This document shows positions 17,910-26,489 of a DNA stretch of 62,030 nucleotides, in pieces; positions within the stretch are counted from its first letter, which is position 1; every line of letters begins with the position of its first letter. Where the stretch lies: NCBI GenBank assembly GCA_001592145.1, contig BCWJ01000021.1, forward strand, positions 1 through 62,030, given 5' to 3'. The translations under genes were made by a program, and so were the position numbers. The DNA is from Xylanimicrobium pachnodae JCM 13526 = NBRC 107786. GTDB lineage: Bacteria > Actinomycetota > Actinomycetes > Actinomycetales > Cellulomonadaceae. Under the pieces are notes generated by a model. It saw only the letters and a program-made list of their open reading frames with translations, made no database searches and was not told the DNA's origin.

Positions 17910-18652
17910 GCACCCCGGACACGCAGAACAAGATCGTCGTCGAGAACCTGCACAAGTCCTTCGGCGACAACGAGGTGCTCCAGGGCATCGACCTCGTGGT
18001 CGCCCCCGGCGAGGTCGTCGCCGTCATCGGGCCGTCCGGCTCCGGCAAGTCCACCCTGCTGCGCTGCCTCAACAAGCTCGAGGAGCCGACGGCGGGCCGC
18101 GTCGTCGTGGACGGCGTGGCGCTGACGGACAAGGGCGTCAGGGTGGACGAGATCCGCCAGCGGATCGGCATGGTGTTCCAGCACTTCAACCTGTTCCCGC
18201 ACATGACCGTGCTGGAGAACGTCACGCTCGCCCCCGTCGAGCTCGGGCGGCTCTCCAAGTCGGCGGCCCGCGAGCGCGCGCTCACGCTGCTGGAGCGGGT
18301 GGGCCTGGTGGAGAAGGCGGACGCCAAGCCGGCGTCGCTCTCCGGCGGCCAGAAGCAGCGCGTGGCGATCGCCCGCGCGCTGGCCATGGAACCGGACGTC
18401 ATGCTGTTCGACGAGGCGACGAGCGCGCTCGACCCGGAGATGGTCGGCGAGGTGCTCCAGGTCATCCGCGACCTGGCCGAGGGCGGCATGACGATGGTGC
18501 TGGTCACCCATGAGATGGGCTTCGCCCGCGAGGTGTCGCACCGCGTCGTCTTCATGGACGGCGGCGTCGTCGTCGAGCAGGGTCCGCCCGCGGAGCTCTT
18601 CGGCGCCCCGAAGCACGAGCGCCTGCGCGACTTCCTCTCCAAGGTGCTGTGA
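17906..18652 (+). CDS. Polar amino acid ABC importer ATP-binding protein
   Basis: 248-residue ATPase of the GlnQ/HisP type. Walker A is GPSGSGKS, Q-loop [17 protein letters not shown], signature LSGGQKQR, Walker [13 protein letters not shown], switch His in VLVTHEM. It energises the fused SBD-permease encoded upstream. The GTG start overlaps the permease stop (GTGA), so the two are co-translated; being an ATPase of this subfamily it supports the amino acid assignment of the transporter. A strong hairpin at 18656-18697 ends the operon. Confidence 0.93.
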   Translation: MSTPDTQNKIVVENLHKSFGDNEVLQGIDLVVAPGEVVAVIGPSGSGKSTLLRCLNKLEEPTAGRVVVDGVALTDKGVRVDEIRQRIGMVFQHFNLFPHMTVLENVTLAPVELGRLSKSAARERALTLLERVGLVEKADAKPASLSGGQKQRVAIARALAMEPDVMLFDEATSALDPEMVGEVLQVIRDLAEGGMTMVLVTHEMGFAREVSHRVVFMDGGVVVEQGPPAELFGAPKHERLRDFLSKVL

Positions 18653-18655
18653 CGC

Positions 18656-18697
18656 GACCGGCATCGGCCCGTGTGTGCACGAGGGCCGATGCCGGTC
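18656..18697 (+). terminator. 15-bp terminator hairpin of the amino acid importer operon
   Basis: Arms 18656-18670 and 18683-18697 pair perfectly over 15 bp with a 12-base loop, four bases after the ATPase stop. It may also face transcription of the minus-strand tRNA coming from the other side. Confidence 0.8.
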
Positions 18698-18721
18698 CGG
18701 ATCCGTGCGGGTCAGAGCAGG

Positions 18722-18795
18722 TGCCCCCGCCGGGACTCGAACCCGGACTGGGCCGGGTTTAAGCCGGCTGCCTCTGCCGATTGGGCTACGGGGGC
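18722..18795 (-). tRNA. tRNA with UAA anticodon and class I body
   Basis: 74-nt cloverleaf read on the minus strand: acceptor GCCCCCG/CGGGGGC (7 bp), a D arm with GG in the loop, anticodon stem GCCGG/CCGGC around loop CTTAAAC, a five-base variable loop (CCAGT), T stem CCGGG/CCCGG around TTCGAGT, and discriminator A. CCA is not encoded (ACCT). The anticodon UAA reads codon UUA, so the nominal label is tRNA-Leu(UAA). Yet bacterial tRNA-Leu is class II with a long variable arm, which is clearly absent. All stems are intact apart from a loosely paired D stem, so it does not look decayed. The charged amino acid is uncertain. Confidence 0.75.
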
Positions 18796-18812
18796 GGTGT
18801 CCCGGCGAACGC

Positions 18813-18846
18813 CAGGAGCACCGCACGCGAACGTGCGGTGCTCCTG
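18813..18846 (-). terminator. 15-bp terminator hairpin of the NADH dehydrogenase gene
   Basis: Arms 18813-18827 and 18832-18846 pair perfectly over 15 bp around loop CGAA. On the minus strand it lies 51 bases past the dehydrogenase stop and just upstream of the tRNA, so it separates the two transcripts. Confidence 0.85.
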
Positions 18847-18896
18847 AAGCCTACGGGGTCGGCGACCGGCGCCGACGCGTGTGTCAGCCGGCCGCG

Positions 18897-20357
18897 TCAG
18901 TCGGCCTTGCGGCCTTCCGCGGCGGTGGCGGCCGACGACTCCGCCTTCTGAGCCACCGGTGCGCCTGCCGCCGCCGGGGGCACGGCCGCGTTGCGGAACT
19001 CGTCGCGCGGGTCGTGCACCGAGCCGAGCGAGATGATCTCGCGGCCCATGAGGAACTGGCCCATCCACCCGATGATGATGCGGATCTTGCGGTTGCCGGT
19101 CGGCATGGCCATGACGTGGTACGAGCGGTGCGCGGCCCACGCGAGGAACCCGCGCAGCTTGACGAAGCCGAACAGCTCCGCGACGCCCTTGTACAGCCCC
19201 AGGGACGCGACGACGCCCACGGACTTGTGCTTGTACTCGGTGGGGATGTGCCCGGCGCGCTTGGCCACGATGTTGTCCGCGAGCTGCTTGGCCTCGCGGA
19301 TGGCGTGCTGCGCGTTGGGCGGGCAGAACTTGCCGGGGTTGAGCACGTCGGGCACGGCGGCGCAGTCGCCCGCGGCCCACGCGTCGGGGACCAGGTTGCC
19401 CTCGGCGTCCTCGACCTCCAGGGTGGGGCGCACGATGACGCGGCCCAGCTTGTCGACCGGCAGGTCGGAAGCCTCCTTGAGCACCGGGTTCGCCTTGACC
19501 CCGGCCGTCCACACGATGGTGTCCGACTCGAACTCGACCCCCGTCGACGTCTTGACGTGACCGTCCACGCAGGAGCTGAGGAACGTGTTGAGGTGGAACT
19601 CGATGCCCCGCTTCTTCATCTCCTCCAGCGCCCACTCGCCCATGGGCTCGGTGACCTCGGGCAGGATGCGTCCCGAGCCCTCGATCATGACGAAGCGCAG
19701 GTCCTCGGGGTCGATGGTCGCGTAATTGCGGGTCGCGTACCGGGCCAGGTCCTCGATCTCGCCGATCGCCTCGACCCCGGCGAAGCCGCCGCCGATGAAC
19801 GTGAAGGTGAGCATGCGCTTGCGCAGGTCGGCGTCCCACGTCGAGGAGGCGACGTCCATGCGGTTGAGCACATGGTTGCGCACCGCGATGGCCTCTTCGA
19901 CGTTCTTGAAACCGATCGCCGTCTCCGCGAGCCCGGGGATCGGCAGGGTGCGCGAGACGGAGCCGAGCCCGACGACGAGCTCGTCGTAGGTGACCTGGTA
20001 CGGGTCCCCGGCCTCCGGTGCGATGGTCAGGCGCTTGCCCGTGTGGTCGATGTGGGTCACCTTGCCCTGGAGCACGTCCACGCCCTTGAGGGCCCAGCGG
20101 TGCGGGGCGACGACGTCGCGCGCCTCGATGTTGCCCGCGGCCGCCTCCGGCAGGAACGGCGCGTAGGTCATGTAGGGGCGCGGGTCGACGACGACGATGG
20201 CGGCGTCCGACTTACGCATCTTGCGGCGCAGGCGGCGCGCGACGTAGAGCCCGACGGAGCCACCACCGAGCACCACGATGCGCGGCACCTTGCGGGTCCG
20301 ATGGGCTCCCGCGGCATCCTGGGCAGGGGTGACCGAGGACAGGTCGTTCTGAGGCAT
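18897..20357 (-). CDS. ndh: Type II NADH dehydrogenase (NDH-2)-like flavoprotein
   Basis: 486-residue two-dinucleotide-binding flavoprotein. The FAD site is IVVLGGGSVGLYVARRL, the NAD(H) site is FIGGGFAGVEAIGEIEDL (around residues 190-205), and the FAD-end motif is AWAAGDCAAVPD. Length and the C-terminal hydrophobic/amphipathic tail (IIIGWMGQFLMGREIISLGS) fit monotopic NDH-2, which passes electrons from NADH to menaquinone without proton pumping. ATG 20357 is chosen because a TAAACT -10 (20365-20370) ends seven bases before it, making a leaderless start; GTG 20363 would add two residues. Another pyridine nucleotide-disulfide oxidoreductase role is less likely. Confidence 0.88.
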   Translation of the reverse strand: MPQNDLSSVTPAQDAAGAHRTRKVPRIVVLGGGSVGLYVARRLRRKMRKSDAAIVVVDPRPYMTYAPFLPEAAAGNIEARDVVAPHRWALKGVDVLQGKVTHIDHTGKRLTIAPEAGDPYQVTYDELVVGLGSVSRTLPIPGLAETAIGFKNVEEAIAVRNHVLNRMDVASSTWDADLRKRMLTFTFIGGGFAGVEAIGEIEDLARYATRNYATIDPEDLRFVMIEGSGRILPEVTEPMGEWALEEMKKRGIEFHLNTFLSSCVDGHVKTSTGVEFESDTIVWTAGVKANPVLKEASDLPVDKLGRVIVRPTLEVEDAEGNLVPDAWAAGDCAAVPDVLNPGKFCPPNAQHAIREAKQLADNIVAKRAGHIPTEYKHKSVGVVASLGLYKGVAELFGFVKLRGFLAWAAHRSYHVMAMPTGNRKIRIIIGWMGQFLMGREIISLGSVHDPRDEFRNAAVPPAAAGAPVAQKAESSAATAAEGRKAD

Positions 20358-20488
20358 GACCACGAGTTTACCCAGCGATTGCGGGCAGTCGATGCCGCAG
20401 CCTGGTCTACCCGATCACATCACCGCTCGCCAACCCGGCGCCAGGCCATGAGGCACATCGCGCCAGACCGGCGTGAAAAGGCCCGCGA

Positions 20489-21310
20489 TCAGCGCCAGCG
20501 GAACAGCTTGACCGCCAACGGGGCGCAGACCACAGCCCAGGCGGAGAGCACCAGCATCTGGACCCAGGGGAACGTCTCCCCGCCGATCCAGCCGTACTGG
20601 ATGATCTGCGCGGCCGCGCCCATGGGGGTCGCCCGAGCCACCTGGAACAGCGCGCCGCCGGACTGCGCCGCACCGCCCGTCATGATGCCCGACGCGAACA
20701 TGAACCCGAAGAACGCCGTGTTGCCCACGATGGTGGCGACGTTCGCGCGGGGCACGACGGCCGCGACGAGCGAACCGACGGCGAGCAGGGCGACCAGGCC
20801 CAGCAGGAGGCCGGCCAGCGTGACCGCCAGGTGGCGTGGCATCGCGATGGGCGCCATCGCGGCGGTGACGGCGACCATGAGCACCGTTCCCAGCAGCGAC
20901 GCGACCAGGTTGATGGTCGCGTGCGCCGCGAACAGCGCCTGCGGGCGCATCGGGGAGGCCGAGAACAGCTTGAGGACACCGCTCTCCCGGAACCCCGCGA
21001 ACGTCGCGGGCAGGATGGCGAGCGTCGTCATGCCCAGGCACAGGGTGATGAGCCCCGGCAGCATCATCAGCACGGCCGCCGACCCGTACACCGGATGACC
21101 CTGCGCGCTCTCCCAGCCATACCCCTGGACGACCTCGCGCATCTCCGGCGACACGAGGAGGGTGGCCGCCAGGACCAGCGTGGGGAACGCGACCCAGAAG
21201 ACGGCCGAGTCGCGCAGCCACACCTTCGCCTCGGTGACCAGCAGGGTGGCGAAGCCGCGGCCGAGCAGGCCGGACCGGGGCGCGCGAGCGGGCAGGGTGA
21301 CGGCGGTCAT
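20489..21310 (-). CDS. ABC-2 type permease
   Basis: 273 residues with six hydrophobic helices and the ABC-2 motif region GFRESGVLKLFSASPMRPQ, which links helices 2 and 3 in drug and lipid exporters. ATG 21310 is preferred with AAGGA a few bases upstream; the longer frame to 21361 would overlap the ATPase gene. It follows the ATPase gene after 43 bases, so the two form one exporter. Substrate unknown. No convincing terminator hairpin was found in the 131 bases between its stop and the ndh start. Confidence 0.87.
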   Translation of the reverse strand: MTAVTLPARAPRSGLLGRGFATLLVTEAKVWLRDSAVFWVAFPTLVLAATLLVSPEMREVVQGYGWESAQGHPVYGSAAVLMMLPGLITLCLGMTTLAILPATFAGFRESGVLKLFSASPMRPQALFAAHATINLVASLLGTVLMVAVTAAMAPIAMPRHLAVTLAGLLLGLVALLAVGSLVAAVVPRANVATIVGNTAFFGFMFASGIMTGGAAQSGGALFQVARATPMGAAAQIIQYGWIGGETFPWVQMLVLSAWAVVCAPLAVKLFRWR

Positions 21311-21353
21311 GTCAGAGGTCCTTGGGGTTTGTGGGCGTTCCAGGGAGGACGGG

Positions 21354-22103
21354 TCACGCAAAGACGAGGCGCGGCGCCGTGGCGGCGGTCAGCGCGACGA
21401 ACACGTCCTCGAGCGAGGTGGCGCCGTCGGTCGCGGCGATCAGGTGGGCCGGGGTGCCCTGCGCGACGACGGCGCCGTCGTCGATGATCACGAGGCGGTC
21501 GCACAGGCGCTCGGCCTCCTCCATGAAGTGGGTCACGAGCAGCACCGTGGTCCCGGCGTCCCGCACCGCACGGATGGCGTCCCACACGTCGCGGCGCGCC
21601 TGCGGGTCCAGTCCGGTGGTCATCTCGTCCAGGATCGCGACCGCGGGCTTGCCGATGAGGGCGAGCGCGATCGAGACGCGCTGCTTCTGCCCGCCGGAGA
21701 GGGTCTTGAACCGCGCGTCCGCCTTGTCCGCCAGGCCCAGCATGGCGATGAGGTTGTCGACGTCGGCGGGGTTCGCGTGGAACGCGGCGAACATCGTCAG
21801 CGCCTCGCGCACCGTGATCTTGTCGTGCAGGTGCATCTCCTGGAACTGGATGCCGATGTGCTCGCGCACGGCCTCCGGGTTCGCCTGCGGGTCGATGCCG
21901 AGCACGCTGATCTGACCGTGGTCGGCCTCCCGCAGCCCGGCGATGCACTCGACCGTGGTGGACTTGCCCGCGCCGTTGGGGCCGAGCACCCCGAAGATCT
22001 CGCCGGAGCGCACGTCGAACGACACGTCGTCCACCGCGACCTTGCCGGGGTACGTCTTGCGGAGGTTGCGAACGCGGATCGCGGCGGAGGACATGGCGTC
22101 CAT
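21354..22103 (-). CDS. ABC exporter ATP-binding protein
   Basis: 249-residue ATPase with Walker A GPNGAGKS, signature LSGGQKQR, Walker B AILDEMTTGLD and switch LLVTHFMEEAE, matching daunorubicin-type/ABC-2 exporters. It is the first gene of the two-gene exporter operon. Start ATG 22103 is used, though ATG 22094 is equally plausible; neither has a strong ribosome site. The 312-bp region upstream separates it from the divergent IclR operon. Confidence 0.88.
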   Translation of the reverse strand: MDAMSSAAIRVRNLRKTYPGKVAVDDVSFDVRSGEIFGVLGPNGAGKSTTVECIAGLREADHGQISVLGIDPQANPEAVREHIGIQFQEMHLHDKITVREALTMFAAFHANPADVDNLIAMLGLADKADARFKTLSGGQKQRVSIALALIGKPAVAILDEMTTGLDPQARRDVWDAIRAVRDAGTTVLLVTHFMEEAERLCDRLVIIDDGAVVAQGTPAHLIAATDGATSLEDVFVALTAATAPRLVFA

Positions 22104-22416
22104 CGTGACGGCACCCGAGGTGCCCCGCGAGCGCCGCGGGGCAACGGGCCCGGGGTTCTGGCCCCAGGTGCGCGATCACTGCCGGCACCGCGTCGCGATC
22201 GCGGTGCCTTCAGGACGCCCCGGGAACGGCCCACATCGTCGGGGGCCGGCCCCGGGACGCCGTGGTGCTGGCGCACCACCAGCACGGTATCCGGTTATCG
22301 GACGATATGCGTCGGTATTCGACGCATATCGCCCCGAGGGACACCCTCAGACCGGTGGGATATGCTGCATCGTCGCTGGTGATCACGCCTATCCGCCCGA
22401 AGGGGGCACCCGCGCG
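22104..22416. promoter_or_regulatory. Divergent regulatory region, ABC exporter / IclR operon
   Basis: 313 bases without a gene. It holds a 7-bp inverted repeat (GTGCTGG at 22265-22271, CCAGCAC at 22279-22285), the larger inverted repeat at 22303-22331 and a small GAGGG-ACA-CCCTC hairpin at 22336-22348. The stretch 22285-22375 is richer in A+T than its surroundings and probably contains both promoters. I see no open frame with coding character. Confidence 0.6.
22303..22331. promoter_or_regulatory. Candidate IclR operator (11-bp inverted repeat)
   Basis: CGATATGCGTC and GACGCATATCG are perfect inverted copies separated by seven bases. A further GATATGC follows at 22360-22366. The position, about 85 bases ahead of two iclR genes, suggests an autoregulatory site for one of them. 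Confidence 0.55.
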
Positions 22417-23166
22417 ATGCCCATGGAGACCGCCCAGACGGGCGACCTCGCGCTGCGCGCCGTGGCCGAGGTCTCGGGCCGGGGTCCCACCACCGTCGCG
22501 CAGCTCGCGGACGTGCTCGCCATCAGCCGCACGGCAGCGCAGCGCATCGTCGCCACCCTGCACCACGGCGGCATCGTGCGCCGGCTCGCCGACGGACGCT
22601 ACGACGTCGGCTTCGGCCTCATCCCTCTCGCGACAGGTGCCGGGCGAGCGTTCGCCCGCAGCACGGCGCCCGTCCTGCGCGAGTACGCCGCCCGCGCGGG
22701 CGCCACGATGGTGCTCGCGCTGCGCGACGGGGACGAGGCCGTGGTCGCCCAGCAGGCCATGGGCCCGTCGCAGGCCATGCAGCTCGAGTACCGCGACGGG
22801 TACCGGCTGCCCCTCACGCACGGCGCGGGCGGGCTCGCCATCCTGGCGTCCCTGCCCGACGGCGACGCAGCCCGGCGCGACGCGTCCGCGGCGGTGGCCC
22901 CCGGGCTGCTCGACCAGATCGCGCGTGACGGCTACGCGGTCACCGAGGGTGCCGTGCGCCCCGGCGTGGTCGGCGTCGCGGCGCCGGTGACCAGCAGCAC
23001 CGCGGGCGTGATCGCCAGCGTCACCGCCGTCGTCCCTGCCCTGCGCGCCCCGGCGATCCCCCTCCTCGCCGCCACCGTCCGCGACGCCGCCGACCGCCTG
23101 ACCGCGCTGGCCGACCGGCTGCAGCAGGGCCCGGCGCAGCACATCCGGGCGGATCACCATGGCTGA
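22417..23166 (+). CDS. IclR family transcriptional regulator
   Basis: 249 residues. An N-terminal winged helix-turn-helix (about residues 8-65, TTVAQLADVLAISRTAAQRIVATL) is followed by an IclR-type effector domain that ends in the typical SVTAVVPALRAPAI region. ATG 22417 has AGGGGGC about ten bases upstream; ATG 22423 is an alternative. The frame overlaps the next iclR gene by eight bases, so the two regulators are translated as a pair. The HTH is shorter than usual at its N-terminus. It probably controls the downstream ThDP enzyme/oxidase operon, sensing a small organic acid. Confidence 0.87.
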   Translation: MPMETAQTGDLALRAVAEVSGRGPTTVAQLADVLAISRTAAQRIVATLHHGGIVRRLADGRYDVGFGLIPLATGAGRAFARSTAPVLREYAARAGATMVLALRDGDEAVVAQQAMGPSQAMQLEYRDGYRLPLTHGAGGLAILASLPDGDAARRDASAAVAPGLLDQIARDGYAVTEGAVRPGVVGVAAPVTSSTAGVIASVTAVVPALRAPAIPLLAATVRDAADRLTALADRLQQGPAQHIRADHHG

Positions 23167-23905
23167 CCTGTCCAAGACCGTCTCCAAGATGGTGCTCATC
23201 CTCACCACGCTCGGAGACGGCCGCACGGCCGGGGCCCGCGAGATCGCGGAGCACCTGGGCATCAACCGCACGGTGGCGCAGCGCCTGCTCACCACGCTGC
23301 ACGCCCAGGGGTTCGTGGCCCGCCGGGGCACCGACGGCTACGCCATCTCGTTCCGCGTGCAGGCCCTCAGCGACCGCGTGCTGCCGGAGCTGCGCCAGGC
23401 GGCACTGCCCGTCGCCCGGGATCTCGCCACCGCGCTGGGCGCCACGGCGACGCTGCAGGTGGCCGACGGCGACGACGCCGTGGTGGTTGCCGAACACCTG
23501 CCCTGCGACGCCCCGCTCCAGGTGCGGTACGTCACCGGTTCACGCCACCCCCTGCCGCTCGGGGCCGGCGGCAAGGCGCTGCTCGCCTTCCGCGAGCCGG
23601 CCCTGATCCGGCGCCTGGCGCACGACGTGGACGGCCGGCCCGGCGGCGCCGAGCCCGAGACCCCGCTCGACGAGGTGCTGGCCGAGGTGCGACGCACCGG
23701 CTTCGCCACGTCGCACGAGGAGATCCAGCAGGGCGTGCGAGCCGTCGCGACCCCGCTGCGCGACCCGGCCGGGACCGTGGTCGCCTCGCTCGCGCTGCTG
23801 CTCACCACCGACGACGACGACAGACCGGGTGACGTGCGCGCCCCGCTGGCGGCCGCTGCACGAGCGATCGAGCACCGACTGGAGCAGCTCGCACCATCCG
23901 ACTAG
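23159..23905 (+). CDS. IclR family transcriptional regulator
   Basis: 248 residues: winged HTH (about 5-65, AREIAEHLGINRTVAQRLLTTL) and an IclR effector domain with the conserved LPLGAGGKALLAF and GFATSHEEIQQGVRAVATPL segments, which line the ligand pocket in this family. ATG 23159 overlaps the upstream iclR by eight bases. A 56-base gap leads to the ThDP enzyme. Two adjacent, overlapping IclR proteins of different sequence could form a heteromer or respond to two ligands; this is inference. Confidence 0.9.
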   Translation: MADLSKTVSKMVLILTTLGDGRTAGAREIAEHLGINRTVAQRLLTTLHAQGFVARRGTDGYAISFRVQALSDRVLPELRQAALPVARDLATALGATATLQVADGDDAVVVAEHLPCDAPLQVRYVTGSRHPLPLGAGGKALLAFREPALIRRLAHDVDGRPGGAEPETPLDEVLAEVRRTGFATSHEEIQQGVRAVATPLRDPAGTVVASLALLLTTDDDDRPGDVRAPLAAAARAIEHRLEQLAPSD

Positions 23906-23961
23906 CGAACACGAATGCCCGTTATTAGGGTGATCTGACACGACGACAGAGAGGTCGCCCT

Positions 23962-25710
23962 GTGTCCGCATCATCGGTGTCCCCATCCCCCGCCTCCCCG
24001 TCGACGACGTCCCCGCCCACAGCGTCATCACCCACGGCGTCCTCGCCCACGGCCGTGCCCCGGCAGCAGCCCCTCACGGGTGGCGGCGCGATCGTCGCTC
24101 AGCTCGTGCGCCACGGCGTCGACACGGTGTTCGGCCTGCCCGGCGTCCAGACCTACTCCCTGTTCGACGCCCTGGGCAGCGCCGACCATCTGCGGCTCAT
24201 CAACCCCCGCCACGAGCAGGGGTGCAGCCACATGGCGTTCGGCGCCGCGAGGTCCACGGGCCGCCCCGCCGTCTACACCGTCGTGCCCGGCCCCGGGGTG
24301 CTCAACTCCGCCGCCGGCCTGCTGGGCGCGTACGCGTGCAACCAACCCGTGCTGTGCATCACGGGCCAGGTCCCGTCGTCGTTCCTGGGCCGCGGCCGCG
24401 GGCACCTGCACGAGATGCCGGACCAGCTCGCCACGCTGCGCGGCATCACCAAGTGGTGCGCCCGCATCGAACGGGGCAGCGACGCCCCCACGCTCGTCGC
24501 CCAGGCGTTCGCCGCGATGACCTCCGGCCGCCAGGGGCCCGCCGCGCTCGAGATGCCGTGGGACGTCATGGACGCCCCGGCCCGGGCCACCCCCGTCGAA
24601 CCCGTGGTGACCAGCACCCCGCCCCTCGACCTGAGCGCCCTCGACGAGGCCAGCGCGGCGCTGGCCCGCGCCCGGCGGCCCATGATCTTCGTCGGCGGCG
24701 GGGCGATCGACGCGGCCGACGACATCCGCCGCCTCGCCGAGCTGCTCGGGGCGCCGGTGGTCGCGTTCCGCTCCGGGCGCGGCATCGTCGCCGAGGACCA
24801 TCCGCTCGGGGTCTCCATCGTGGCCGCCCGCCGCCTGTGGGACACGACCGACACGTTCCTGGCCATCGGCACCCGGCTCGAGCTCATCGACTGGCGCTGG
24901 TCCTGGGAACCGGCCGGGACGACGTCGATCCGCATCGACATCGACGGAGCCGAGTTCGCCCGGCGCCCCACCACGATCGACGTGCCCGCCGACGCCGGCG
25001 TGGCCGTGCGCGGGCTGGTCGCCCTGCTCGAACGGCTGCCCCTGCACACCGAGGACCGGCGCGAGGAGATCGCCGCGGCCAAGGCCGACGCCGCCCGCCG
25101 CATCCGCACCGTCCAGCCCCAGCTCGACTACCTCGACGTCGTCCGCGAGGTGCTCCCCCGCGACGCGATCATCTGCGACGAGCTCACCCAGGTGGGGCTC
25201 GCGAGCTGGTTCGGGCTGCCCATCTACGAGCCGCGCACCTTTCTCACGTCCGGCTACCAGGGGACGCTGGGCTCGGGGTTCCTCACGGCGCTGGGTGCCA
25301 AGGCCGTCAACCCCGACCGCGTCGTCGTGTCCCTCACCGGCGACGGCGGGTTCCTGTTCGGGTTGCAGGACCTCGCCACCGCCCGCGAGCACCGGCTCGG
25401 CGTGGTCACCGTCGTGTTCAACAACGGCGTGTACGGCAACGTCATGCGCGACCAGCACGAACGCTTCGGCGGCCGGATCGTGGCCTCCCACCTGCACACC
25501 CCCGACCTGGTGGCCCTCGCCCGCTCGTTCGGTGTCGCCGCAGCCCGCGCCACCAGCCCCGCCGGGCTGCGCACCCTGCTGGGGCAGGCCGTCGACTCGG
25601 GCGAGCCGTGGCTCATCGACGTGACCATCGCCCCGGGCAGCGAGGCGAACCCGTGGCCGTTCATCCACCCCCCGGTGGGCCCGCACGAGCCCGACGGCAT
25701 CCCGCGATGA
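23962..25710 (+). CDS. Thiamine diphosphate-dependent enzyme (acetolactate synthase-like)
   Basis: 582 residues with the three-domain ThDP fold. The N-terminal PYR domain has the catalytic Glu in NPRHEQGCSHMAFGAAR, the middle domain starts near RPMIFVGGGAIDAADD, and the C-terminal PP domain has GDGGFLFGLQDLATA...FNNGVYGN for Mg-ThDP binding. The first ~35 residues are a Ser/Thr/Pro repeat that looks dispensable. GTG 23962 has GAGAGG seven bases upstream. Family members include acetolactate synthase, glyoxylate carboligase, benzoylformate decarboxylase and oxalyl-CoA decarboxylase. Because it is coupled to a 2-hydroxyacid oxidase, a 2-oxoacid decarboxylase or carboligase is likely; the exact substrate is unknown. 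Confidence 0.85.
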   Translation: MSASSVSPSPASPSTTSPPTASSPTASSPTAVPRQQPLTGGGAIVAQLVRHGVDTVFGLPGVQTYSLFDALGSADHLRLINPRHEQGCSHMAFGAARSTGRPAVYTVVPGPGVLNSAAGLLGAYACNQPVLCITGQVPSSFLGRGRGHLHEMPDQLATLRGITKWCARIERGSDAPTLVAQAFAAMTSGRQGPAALEMPWDVMDAPARATPVEPVVTSTPPLDLSALDEASAALARARRPMIFVGGGAIDAADDIRRLAELLGAPVVAFRSGRGIVAEDHPLGVSIVAARRLWDTTDTFLAIGTRLELIDWRWSWEPAGTTSIRIDIDGAEFARRPTTIDVPADAGVAVRGLVALLERLPLHTEDRREEIAAAKADAARRIRTVQPQLDYLDVVREVLPRDAIICDELTQVGLASWFGLPIYEPRTFLTSGYQGTLGSGFLTALGAKAVNPDRVVVSLTGDGGFLFGLQDLATAREHRLGVVTVVFNNGVYGNVMRDQHERFGGRIVASHLHTPDLVALARSFGVAAARATSPAGLRTLLGQAVDSGEPWLIDVTIAPGSEANPWPFIHPPVGPHEPDGIPR

Positions 25711-26489
25711 GCACCCTGACCGCACCGCCCGCCCAGGCCAACGGGCGCGTGGACGTCGTGGCCGGCCTCCCGGTCGCGGACGGCGCCGCGCACCTGCTGG
25801 ACCTCTACCTGCCCCAGGGCCGCGGGCCGTGGCCGGCCACCGTGTACCTGCACGGCGCAGCACGGCACGAGAGCTCCGCCCGGATCGATCCCGCCCACCA
25901 CGCCGAACGGTGCCGGGGGCTGGCCCGGCGCGGCGTCGCGGTGGCCAGCGCCGCCTGCCGTCCCGCCCGCGGGTCCGCGGTGTCGGCGCAGGTCCGCGAC
26001 GCCGCCACGGTGGTGCGATGGGTGCAGCGCCACGGCGACCGGTTCGCACTGACCACCCAGGTGCTCGGTGCCTGGGGCGCGGCGACGGGCGCCCACCTGG
26101 CCGCGCTCCTGGGCACGGGCACCGATCCCACGGTGGCGGCCGTCGGCGTGCTGCTCGCCCCCGGGCCGGGCGCACCCCCGCGGCCCGCCGCGCCCCGGAG
26201 CGCGCTCGGCACCGGCGTGGGATCACCTGGCCGGGCACCGGCACGGTCACGTCACGGCGGGCCGTCGGGGCGCGCCGGGCCCGGGCGCGTGCCGTTCCTG
26301 GTGGTGCGCGCCGTGCCGGCGCTCCAGCTCGGCGCACCGCCGTCCCTGCGGTTCCGCACGGCGCTGGTGCGGCGCGGCTCGCACGGCACCGGCGTGCCGG
26401 CCCCGGCCACCGGGCGGGACGACCCACGACTCGGCTCCGACGTCGTACTGGCGACGCTGGCCGCGTTCTTCAAGGAGACCCTGGCATGA
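25707..26489 (+). CDS. Alpha/beta-hydrolase-fold protein, apparently without nucleophile
   Basis: 260 residues. The N-terminal half follows the esterase/BD-FAE pattern: LDLYLPQGRGPWPATVYLHG supplies the oxyanion strand, and LGAWGAATGAHLAALLG occupies the place of the nucleophile elbow (normally GxSAGGHLA). Here Ala stands where the catalytic Ser is expected. The C-terminal half is Pro/Arg/Gly-rich and hard to align. ATGA overlaps join it to the ThDP enzyme upstream and the oxidase downstream, so it is kept in the operon despite divergence. It may be a binding or scaffold protein, or a decaying enzyme. Frame and start are supported by the coupling. Confidence 0.65.
   Translation: MSTLTAPPAQANGRVDVVAGLPVADGAAHLLDLYLPQGRGPWPATVYLHGAARHESSARIDPAHHAERCRGLARRGVAVASAACRPARGSAVSAQVRDAATVVRWVQRHGDRFALTTQVLGAWGAATGAHLAALLGTGTDPTVAAVGVLLAPGPGAPPRPAAPRSALGTGVGSPGRAPARSRHGGPSGRAGPGRVPFLVVRAVPALQLGAPPSLRFRTALVRRGSHGTGVPAPATGRDDPRLGSDVVLATLAAFFKETLA

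Noticed and set aside
18656-18846. Two hairpins flanking the tRNA considered as an att site or integron
   Set aside because: They are better explained as terminators of the ABC importer and ndh genes. No integrase or direct repeat of the tRNA 3' end was seen.
24028-26427. 799-residue minus-strand frame opposite the ThDP enzyme
   Set aside because: No recognisable motif, and the plus strand carries a clear ThDP protein.
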